From: Lytechinus pictus | Lineage: Eukaryota > Echinodermata > Echinoidea > Temnopleuroida > Toxopneustidae | Length of the DNA stretch: 64,000 bases | Assembly: GCF_037042905.1 (NCBI RefSeq) | Contig: NC_087258.1 | Coordinates: 1,769,001 to 1,833,000 of the forward strand | Direction: 5' to 3' | Shown: in pieces, positions 22,751 to 33,700 of the stretch | How the letters are laid out: each line of letters starts with the position of its first letter | How positions within the stretch are numbered: the stretch's first letter is position 1 | Notes under the pieces: model-generated | What the model was told of the DNA's origin: nothing | The model's input: the letters and a program-made list of their open reading frames with translations, nothing else | Databases searched by the model: none | Position numbers and translations under genes: made by a program

Positions 22751-24128
22751 CGACAAAAAAAGTGCCGGGCCGGCTGCAAAGAAAAGTCACACTCACAGCT
22801 GACATCGACAGAGTGCAGTGTAACTTTTGACTAACTTAGTATTAGATAAGTAATGTTGTTAAAATTGAGTTTGATCGATAGCATGCCAATTTCACTTTGA
22901 ACACTGAATGAATGACTGATTAGTGTCTTTTTTAGTGATTACACGATCGCCATGAAAATTTGCAAGGGTGTAGATCTAATGTCGGATGTTGACTACAAAA
23001 AAGTACAAGAGTCAAGACAATGATAAATTTAAAAATAATTTTGTAAAAAATTGTATATTTTTTAATTAATTTTTTTTTAATTCTATGCAAATAAAAGCAT
23101 ATGAAAATCACATTTGCCTTTTTTAATTTTAGCTCACTTTAAATTTCTCATTTTGCTAGTAATACTAATTTTTGGTGAAAAAGATTAATTTTGACATTTA
23201 ATATTTAACATAAGATAAAAAAAAATGACAACATAATTTCCTTTTAATTTCTTTTGTTCAAGTTCAATTTATTTATTTTCTCACCAATATAAAAAACAAT
23301 ATGCAAATATGTATAAAGAATGAAAATTACATGTATGAGAGAAAAACGGAAACTACTGAAAAGTTCATAAGAACTTGTGAGCTGTAGCTCCCAGTTAATT
23401 TCTTTTGTATTTCTTAACTTAGTTTTTAAAAGCTTACCAACAAAATAATTACCTAGCACATTTTCTACCTTTGAGTTCTCAACACTAAGTGTCTACTGAG
23501 CTGAGGAGGCTACTAGGGCATGAAACAGGCTCACAACGAACAACAACAACAAAAGATTGAAAGTGGGCGCAGTGACCATTAGTAGATAGAGACCAGTCCT
23601 AGGGCCTACATATAAAGTTCTTTATCTTTATTTTATTTCGGCATCTGGAATAATGCTGCCTGAGATACATCATCTACAGATATAGGCTATGACATCTACA
23701 TGTACATATGTTTTTAACTTATGAATAAATATACATTGCAGGCTGTGAGATCTATATTTGTGAACTTACGCCTACTTTAGCGAAGACCATTATTTTTGCC
23801 TAATCTGCTTATAGACTAACCTATCCCCCCCACCAAAATAAAAAAATTACAAAATTACAAAAATTCACCATCTAACTTAGTAACATGTGTTTTTATTTCA
23901 TGGCATTCACACGATAACAGTATTAGGACATAGTCCTACATATTCATAAATACATGTAGTAAACTGGAGGAACCAACACTTTCAAGAGAGTTTACCAAAT
24001 AAAATGGGCTTTTATAGGAGAATAGGCATGTGTGTAATGGTGATGATTTATCATTTTGATAGGGAGTTGGAGGAATAAGAAGAAGGTTTGGTAACTATCT
24101 TATGTTTTTTATTTCTCTTTGATCACAG
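22751..24128. other. AT-rich region upstream of LIG3
   Basis: No coding segment recognised. The LIG3 promoter and any non-coding first exon should lie here or further left but show no recognisable signature. A pyrimidine-rich run ending TTTGATCACAG at 24128 is a plausible splice acceptor for the first coding exon. Confidence 0.35.
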
Positions 24129-24141
24129 TGATATTCAGGTG

Positions 24142-24162
24142 ATGTGGATCTATGAGATCTAA
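24142..24162 (+). promoter_or_regulatory. Short upstream ORF overlapping the LIG3 start
   Basis: An ATG at 24142 opens a six-codon frame (ends TAA at 24160-24162) that overlaps the first LIG3 ATG at 24152 in another frame. An in-frame stop for LIG3 (TGA, 24140) shows the CDS does not extend further left in this exon. Relevance to start choice is inference. Confidence 0.4.
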
Positions 24163-24722
24163 GGTTTACACCGCATTCCATCGTGGTTGGACTGCATTAA
24201 AAGGAGCTTCTGCAAGGCATGGTCAGCAACATCTAGTTTATCACACCTCGGTGTCATTCACTGTTGATCTTCAACTAACATATGACACTTGCTCCTGTAG
24301 ACAACCTGAATTTCCAAAGTCCTATCGAAGCAGTGCACTTTCATTCAAATTCATAAGAGAAGCAGAACGAATCCTAGGTCTGATTGGTTCCTCTTCAAGG
24401 GTTAGTACTCTTTTGTCAAAGACAGCTTCAGGAATGGATGATGAGAAAGCCTTCATGGTTGACTATGCCCGCCTTGGGACATCAAAATGCAAGCGATGCA
24501 AGCAGGGGATCGAGAAGAAGTCACCCAGGATTGCCAAACTCACAGCAAATCCTTTCAGTGACGATGGGGGCATGATGAAGAACTATTTCCACATCAACTG
24601 TGTGTTTGAGACGTTTGTTCGGGCGAGGGCGACAACGAAGAAGATTGAGGATCCAAGCGACTTGGATGGTTTTGAGAAGATGGAGGACGAGGAGAAGAAA
24701 TTAATCCGAAAGAACATAGAAG
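24152..24722 (+). CDS. LIG3: LIG3 coding exon 1: leader and PARP-type zinc finger
   Basis: Codons 1-190 plus one base. M1 (24152) begins an Arg/Ser-rich, acid-poor leader of 94 residues; M95 (24434) begins the segment homologous to nuclear LIG3. Ligands C113-x2-C116-x30-H147-x2-C150. The M1 context is weak (T at -3, A at +4); the M95 context is strong (G at -3, G at +4). Donor AG|GTGAGA. Confidence 0.9.
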
Positions 24723-27700
24723 GTGAGAATGTCACGTTTACTTTGACATGTTTCTGAAATCTGAAAAATATAAGTTGTTCATACATGTAGTTAGTTACAG
24801 ACATTGAATTTTTGTCAGCTACTTAAATGCGTTTTAGTTTATTCCCCCTTTTTTGCCTATTGCTTATATTATCTTCTGGCCGTTGAAACATCATCCCGCC
24901 ATTTCCAGCACCTTTCATTATTGATCTTAATGAGAATGTTCAATGTATTTGTGCAGTTGAAACCTGAGAATATTTGTGAATTTGGAATCTGGCCATATTT
25001 CCTCATGTAGGCAGTCTTCCCCTCCCTTTGTCTTTGTTCTTCCTTTTCTCACTCATTGTCATTTTACTGTTTTCTTGTTTTCTTCTTCCTTTACCCTAGT
25101 TTCATGATTTTAATAAACAATCATTTAAATGTACTTTTTTTGTTTTCTGGATCTTTTCATACACAGAGCTATTGTCCAGAGTCAAAACGCCCAAGAAAAC
25201 GCCAACCAAGAAGAAAGGCACAGTTCAAGGTGTCCTTACAACAGGCGGTCAAGTTTTATCCCCATCCAAACATCCAAAATCAAGTAAGTCTGTAAGGAAA
25301 TGTGAAATGATTCTTACTAGATTCTGAAGAAGCAGGTCTTGTGAAAGCAATTTGTATAAGGGAGGAATGTTGGCTAGATATAAAAATATTTCAGTCACAT
25401 AATGTAAAAAAATGGCTTTTAAGAGGGAAATGAAGAATATGGGCTGAAAGAAAAATCAGAAGATCTAGGTACCGGCATATTTAATGTTACCAAACAGGAA
25501 GTAATCCTTGAATGTTATCACAACATTCAAGGAAGTGTTTTTGAATTGGATTGAATTGCAAAATATGAATAATAGTCTTTGCATTGAAGCTAATTTGAAC
25601 AAGCCCCTCCTGCAAGAATTTATCCCATCGATAAATGTGCTATCAGTGGTTGGTAAACTATTATTGCAACTACATTTGCAACAAAGCTGAACAGTCAGTC
25701 TAAATCAAGATTTCACTTGAAGATATTGTAAGTTATATGCTGATCTGTTTCTTGTTTGACAAATTTGAAGGACTTGATAGGCGAAAGGCCCAACTGCACA
25801 AGATGGGACGATTGAGGGTGAAGTTGTAGTGATGATGATTATGTTGATGGTGATGATGATGATGGTGATGGTGATGATGATGATGATGATGATGGTGATG
25901 ATAAAGATAATCATGATTATGATTATGATAATAATCTGAACTCTTTCATCAATTCTTTTGTGATTACAGGTACTAGCCAGCCCGCATCCTCTCACCACAC
26001 CTCATCGAGTTCTGCTGCAGCATCCTCCTCCTCTGCCACCCCATCACCAACCCCCTCCAAAATCTCTTACCAAGGGGACGGCAGTGACCCCCAACATCCA
26101 GACAATTCATTCCGAGAGTACCGCAAGCTCTGTGCCAATATTGCAGACCAGGCTGGCCACCATGCGAAGACCAGAGTCGTTGCTGGGTTTCTAAAGAGTG
26201 GCTCTGATGGACGTAAGTACAAGAGAGATGTGTGGAAAGATGTGATATGATAACTGGGCTTACTGTTCTTCCATCTCTGATTAACAGTTATTATTGCAGC
26301 TTGTCTACATTATGCTTTATTAATATTCTCATTACAGAATCCTTTCAAGGTGATACTTACCTTGTACTGAAGCTGCTCCTTCCTGGTGTAGTGAAGAGAG
26401 TCTACAACATCAACAGCAAACAACTGGTCAAGCTTTTTAGTCAGGTAAGATGTCATCTATTTTCGCCAAAGTTTTATGGGTTGACATGCTTAGTTGGACC
26501 CAGTGATATTACCTTTTCATTTATAATATTAAGATAAGACAATTTACTTTTGAGACTTGATAAAAGTATCCACATGAAAGTGTAACTATTACTTTTTGCC
26601 TTTGCTTCTTCAGATATTTGGAGCAGACTTGGATGACATGGTGACAGACCTGGAACAAGGAGATGTCTCTGAGACGGTGAGGAAGTTCTTTGTCGAGAGC
26701 AGCCATCAGCCACCAATCAAGAAAAGTGTCCTCACACTCTATGATGTAAGTTTGTATACAATTACAAAGTGTCCCCAAACAACGGTTTCCATAGAAAATT
26801 GTATGTTTTGATTACAAAGTTTACAGTAATGATAAGGGTAAAAATTCTTTAATTTTGAGATCAAATACTTAATGGATTGTTCACATATGGCTGATGACAA
26901 AAAAAATATGTGTGTGTGAACCTGTGTGTTACTATTATGTGTGTATACTTCTTTACAATTAGCACTCAACTGTTGACCTGTAACAGGCATTGCTATGCTT
27001 GAGTGTATAGTAGTTAGACCCAAACTCGCTTACTTGGCTTGCTCATTATTTCAACCTCATAAAAGATTTATCTTATTAAGGTTGAAATATAAGGTTTTAT
27101 GAAATTCTAACTGCATTTTAAAAATTCTGCACATTTCCTTCAGATGGACAAGTTTCTTGACAGCATGACCACAGTGTCAAAGGAACTTGATCAACAGAGG
27201 GAGCTTACAAAGATCACCAGGAAATGTACAGCCAATGACCTCAAGATGGTGGTCCGTCTCCTCAAACATGATCTACGCATCAACTCGGGGGCAAAGCACA
27301 TGTGAGAAAGAATTTTAAATATTGTCTGAGAATTGGTGATTCCTTGAGCATAGCACTGAACATTAGATAGTACCCAATATTGACATAATTTTCATTTATC
27401 AAGGAAATTTTGTTGGCAAGATCAATTTATAGATGTCATACTTACAAAGAAAACTACAATTGAAAGTCACACATGTAATTATTATCTTGTCTGTAACTTT
27501 GGATTTATAAGTGATATGCTTCTTAATAGGAAATCATGACAACCAAGCTTTTATTTCTGAGAATGCTTATGTTCAATTGCGAATCAAGCGTCGTGGGGAG
27601 TTGCCGGAAAATTGAGTTGCAATTGAACGCAAGTCAACTCTGAATTAGTGTATATTCAAAGAACCTGCACTTGATATTTCGATTTATTCTAGATTTGGAA

Positions 27701-30700
27701 TTGAACGTTAGTTTCTTACTACAACCCATCAATAAAACTCACTATCAACCAGAAAGATGACCATATCATAGTTTGAAATGTGAAAATATCCATTTGTGAC
27801 AAACTGATCACCCTTGATACTATTATCACTAACAGACTTGATGCGTTAGACCCCAATGCCTACGAAGCCTTTCAAGCATCAAGGGATCTCCTGGATGTAG
27901 TCACCCGTGTCCTTGCCAATCAGAAAGCCAGTAATGGTGTCCCTGGTATGACCAAGAAGCTGAGTGTCAGGGCGGCTCTCATGACACCGGTCTTGCCTAT
28001 GCTGGTGAGTATCACTAATTTATTCAGGATCACTAATTTATAAGTTCTTTGTAACTTTTCAGTGATCCTTCCATTATTCTTAAATATACTCACTTGTGTT
28101 ATAATGTATTTTATTGAAATATTTATACTTCTTGATTTGTATGTTTTTTATGAAGATTGTGGTAAATAAAGTTTCAATTTCAATACCTTGTTACATGAGG
28201 AGCGTTTCATGTTGTTATAAGCTACTGAAATCCTTGCATCTGATTGGCTGAGAGCAAATTAGTTTGTAAAAATCACTGACATGGTTCTTCATGAAATGCT
28301 CCCCTGTTTTGAAATATTCAATAGTTTTGCTTTTTAAACAAAATGCATGACCCACTGCCACAAGAATAATGGTAAACAGTCGTAAGCTTTTAAATTCTTA
28401 TCAAGACATTTAGAAAGACTATTAGTGGTTCACTGCACATCATTGCCTTTCAGATGCCCTGATATTCAAAATATGACCCCCCCTTCCCCCCCCCCCCAAA
28501 AAAAAAAAAAGATGCTGAAATGTTGTATCTAAATCTTTGTGCAGAGCATGCCACTCACAGGAAATAAGTGTTAATTTCTTATCATTTCTGTATTTTCATA
28601 ATTTTTCCACCGTACACAAATTCTTTGGTGTATTTTCATTAACTTGTCTTGGTCACTTTAAGACAGTTTCTTTTACAACTCAAACTAAGTTCAGAAATTG
28701 TTGTTAACTAAGACCAGATTAACCATTTTATTTTGGCTTGCCTTTATTGCCAGGCGGAGGCATGTAAATCTGTTGAGATGGGAATGCGTAAGTGCCCTAA
28801 CGGCATGTATGCTGAAATCAAGTACGATGGTGAGAGAGTACAGATCCACAAACAGGGAGATAACTTCCAGTACTTCAGTCGATCCTTGAAACCAGTCCTG
28901 CCCCACAAAGTGGCCCACATCAAGGATTGGATCCCAAAGGCATGTCCCCATGGAAATAGTCTTATTCTCGACAGTGAGGTAAGTCAGGAAAGGTGAAGGA
29001 TGAGGAGGAAGAGGAAAGGAGGAGGCGGAAAAAAGAAAGGATTCCTGACAGGTACCCATTTACTACACCTGGTAGTTGTTTCATAAAGCTGGTTGTAAAT
29101 TATGAGTAATTCTGAGAATGATTGGTGACTTTTTCTTGGGAACTAAAGCGACACCAATGAAAATCTGGTCTGTATTATTTACCAGAAAAAAGAATGTCAA
29201 GTCGTTTGTAAGTTAAAAATAGCTTTATCAAACAGCCACCTGGTGTCCATTGCATAAAGAGTTGCAAATAAATGCAACTCCAAAACTCGAACACAACCTG
29301 ACTTTCAACCAATAGGAAGCACCCATTCTGGATTTGAGTTGTGTTTGAATGCAAATCTTTCTGCAATAGGCTACTTGGCATCATTTCATAAAGCTGTTTG
29401 TATGGTACATACTACTTCTCACAAACTGGGGCCCGTAACACAAATATTAGCAATCAATCGTACACTTGATTTCCACGATTGATTGTACATTGTAGTCAAT
29501 GCAATCGATCATAGAAAAATGTTCTACGATCACTGCTAAGCTTTGGGTTACGGGCCCCTGGTTACCTTTTCTTGTGATTGGACATTTGAACAGCTTTTAT
29601 TTTAGGCTACTAGTGTGCTTTTTTCATACCTACTTGGTTGAATTTGTATTATCCTAATAAACTTTGATAATGAACCCAAAATTACATGATTTTGTTCTTA
29701 AAAGTTGGGTATTGTAATGAACAGGATATGCATAATTAATAGTGTTCTAAGAGCCATTTGGATAATCCCTTCATTGAAATTTCTTTCCAAGTCTAATCAA
29801 CCTTTTGTTACCTTTGTTCAATACTTTTGACAGAGAACTGATACTTTAATACAATATTTAATCCCCTCTTCTTTTTGAGTGAGATTCTATGGGACAGAGG
29901 TACTGCATTCTCTATACAGGATATTAAAATTACACGTACATGTAGGAGTGCCCAATGCCATTATGCTATACATGTACATAATTTCAAAGCTGAAGATTTT
30001 TTATTTGGTTCTTATCTGAATATTGGTATGAGATGACTGGGGTTATTTTGTTGTTCCTGGTTATTAAGAGGGGAAAATCCCTTGGCGGCTTGGGCCATTT
30101 AACCCCTGAATTGTCAAATATGGTCCCATTAAATGATCATTGTACTCTTGTAATCTTGAATGAAGAATAACATGAAAAATAACCCTTTATAGTTGTATAA
30201 CGGAAAAAATATGCGGCAATTGTTTTCCTGAATGCTCAAAATAGCCCTGGAAAATAGAAAAAGATAGAGCTCTGGGAAAATCCCCATTCACTGGAATGTT
30301 AAAACTCACATATTCTTGCTGATTTAGGCATTAGGCTGTGAAAAGTAACCCCCGAAAATAAGATTTTTTTGTTGTTGCCTGTTGTATTATATTATCTTCT
30401 CTTTATTGTTCATAGATCTTGATGGTAGACAAAGATGGTAAGATTCTCCCATTTGGTACACTGGGTATCCACAAGAAATCCGCCTTCCAGGATGCCAATG
30501 TATGTCTCTTTGTCTTTGATTGTCTTCATTTCAACGGAGAGGACCTCATGGACAAGTGAGTTTTGCTCAAACTTGGAAAAATTAGTAATCTTTAGCTTTG
30601 CCCAACAGATTTTAAGAAGATGATATCACTTATTTTGTGACACATTTTTTTTACCCCTGAGCTCTAGAATATAAATAATGATTTGATTTAGCACTTCGTA

Positions 30701-33700
30701 CATAAAATAACATAAAGTGCTTTGCCAATATATACTTAATTTGGTCATGGGATTCTAGCTTGTCAACATGTTTTCTCCTCTCTCTGGAGATAATTTTAAC
30801 TACATTTTCTTCTGTAATATTGTATTCATCAGTGCTTTGATTCCAATTTGTCCCAAAACATTCTGAATCCATATAAAACTAAAAATCTCCTCTATGAATT
30901 GCACCGTTTAATCAGGCATTTGCTTACTCTCTTCTACTTCATCTACAGACCCCTCAAGACAAGACGGAAGATCTTGGAGGAGAACCTTGACGTGATCCCC
31001 AACCGCATCATGCTTTCCGAGTCCAAGTTTGTCACCAAGTCCAGGCAGCTCTCTGGCCTCATTGCTGATGTCATCCAGGAAGGTCTTGAAGGTCTGGTTC
31101 TCAAGGATATCCAGGGTGTCTATGAGCCAGGCAAGCGCCACTGGCTCAAGGTCAAGAAGGACTACCTGAAGGAAGGAGCCATGGCAGACTCGGCTGATCT
31201 GCTGGTCCTTGGAGCGTTCTACGGCACTGGGACGAAAGGTGAGATGATATATGCTCTGTGATGATGGGATTGAACATCAGTTCTAGATATCTAGAGGAAA
31301 TATATTTGACACGGCATAATGTTGAGTTCACAAACAGACTAGCATCATCTTTCCTGATAATGGAGAAAATTTGACATTTTTATAAAATATTATAAGGGTT
31401 GTTATGATAAATCTGCCATTTGAAACAAATTTGCCTATATGAAGATCACCCTAGTAAGTAAATTGAGACTTCAAACGCTTGTGACTTTTTCACTCCATGA
31501 TTGATTTTGATTGAACCTTTTTTAATTGAGTCTCTCTAAGCTCGTTTTCCCCATTAAATTTGATATTTCCAAGGGTTTCATTCTCCTTGAAGCACTAGAT
31601 ACAGTATTGCATTCAAAATGCACAGTTCTGCACCCTAAATAAAAAGCTAGGAGGTTAAATGGATCAAAACATGAGTACATGTATGTGACTTGCATTTTAA
31701 TCTGCTAATGACTACATTCTTAACCTGTTGTATAAAATTCTTTTAAAGGCGGTATGATGTCGATCTTCCTGATGGGTGTCTACGACCCAGCTTCGAACTC
31801 GTTCCGTACGGTGACCAAGTGTGCCAATGGCCTGGATGACAAGACCATGGATCAGGTCAACCGTGATCTGGACATGGTGAAGATAAGCAAGGACAGCAGT
31901 AAGGTGCCCTCATGGTTAAGGGTCAACAAGACCTTGGTGCCAGACTTTGTCATCAAAGATCCAAAGGTAAGGAGTATGGCTGATGATGAGTAGAGGAGAG
32001 ATGTTTGGATTACACTTCCATGAAAATCAATTGTAGACAAAATGGTAACATAATTATATCTTATTTTGGTCACGTTATGCGAAGGAATGATAGGCTGAAA
32101 AGAGTATATTGGCGGGAATTATAGCGGGGCTAAGGAAGAGGTGAAGGCCAAGGTTAAGATAGTAGATGGAGTAAGAATACTGTAAGAGATTAGAACTTGG
32201 ACCAAATGGGTCTAGCAATTGTGCTACTGGACAATCAAGGAATCAGACCTACAAGGTACATTCTCATGATATAATCAGCATTGACAAGTGTTATTATTCT
32301 CTAAATGTCATATGATAGTCACCATTGAGCACTCGGCCAATCTAAACCAATGAGTCCATTTTACTGTTCATAGAAATCATTAACTAACAAGCATCATGGT
32401 GCTCGGGTAATTTAACAGGAATCTTTAAGGGCATCAAACCTTTTACACATCATGTTTAACCGAAATTTATAAAAGTCAAGGTAATGAAATAGCCTATTGC
32501 TTATTATATATTCTATTCATCTCCAGAAAGCTCCAGTTTGGGAGATCATCGGAGCCGAGTTCACTCAGTCAGAAACTCACACAGCAGGAGGCATCTCCAT
32601 CAGGTTTCCCAGAGTGACACGTTTCCGTGATGACAAGGACTTTGAGACGGCCACAGATCTACCAAGACTTAGGGTAAGTCCAGGGCCAAGTACACGATAT
32701 GCCAACTGGATGATGTATTCTCTCCTGATGATCGGTTATGTCATTCCAAGCTTGACACAGAAAAAAGAAAACCAAGCCATTTCTGTTTATTTGCATGGGC
32801 AATGAAGAGGGTAGTTAAAGAAAACCAAAACCCAACAATAAGAAGCAATCTTATTGGAACAAGTAAAATGAGAGGAACAATTTAAAACAAGTTTCATCAA
32901 AATCGGTTGTGAAATAAGCAAGTTATGGACGTTTAAAAAAGTCTTGTTGTACTTTCTATGGGGATCCTCAAATTGGCAAACATGCTTCAAAATGGCTGAT
33001 TTTCTGGACAACCTTCCATTTGTTTTGTACACAATTTTTCAGATTTTCCCTATTATCTATAATTCACACCGCATATATCAAGGTCAGGAGGAGATGATGT
33101 GAAATATTTAAAATAAAGGGAATAATCTGAAAATGATAACAGCATTTTGTTCGTCTATTCATTAACACAGACACTGTTCAAGAAGTCTAAAGAGAGTACT
33201 GATGTGAGTGCAATACTTGGAGTTAAATCCTCACCATCCAAGGTGTCTGCCAAGCGGAAGAAGGATGACGACGAAGATGACGATGAGGAAGAGATCACCG
33301 GATTTAGCTTTGGGAAAGGAGGATGTACCGGAGCCAGCACTTCAGGGAAAGGAGCCAGTCCGGCCAAGAGGGCAGCAGACAGTCCAGTGAAGAAGGTGAA
33401 GACAGAGAACGGCAACAACAGCAATTCACCAAGCCCGAGAAAGGTTGGTGCTCAAAGCAATTATCTTTTATTCACTTCTATGTGAAAAGTCCACATGCAT
33501 TCCCCCAATCAGTTATATCAGAAGGAGAGACCTGTGGGTCACAGTTCTGTGTGCGCGCCCCTGTAGGCGACCCAGATTGGCTGGCTCCTCCAAGAGTGCC
33601 TTTTAATATCTTTGACAGATATATGACGCTATATAAATGCTGTGCATCATCATCAAAAGTCAGAGAGCAACTTTAGAGGGACGGATTTGCTTTCTAGAAA

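Noticed and set aside
24795-25160. Extra LIG3 exons in intron 1
   Set aside because: Exon 1 joins exon 2 in frame and matches the known protein without an intervening segment.
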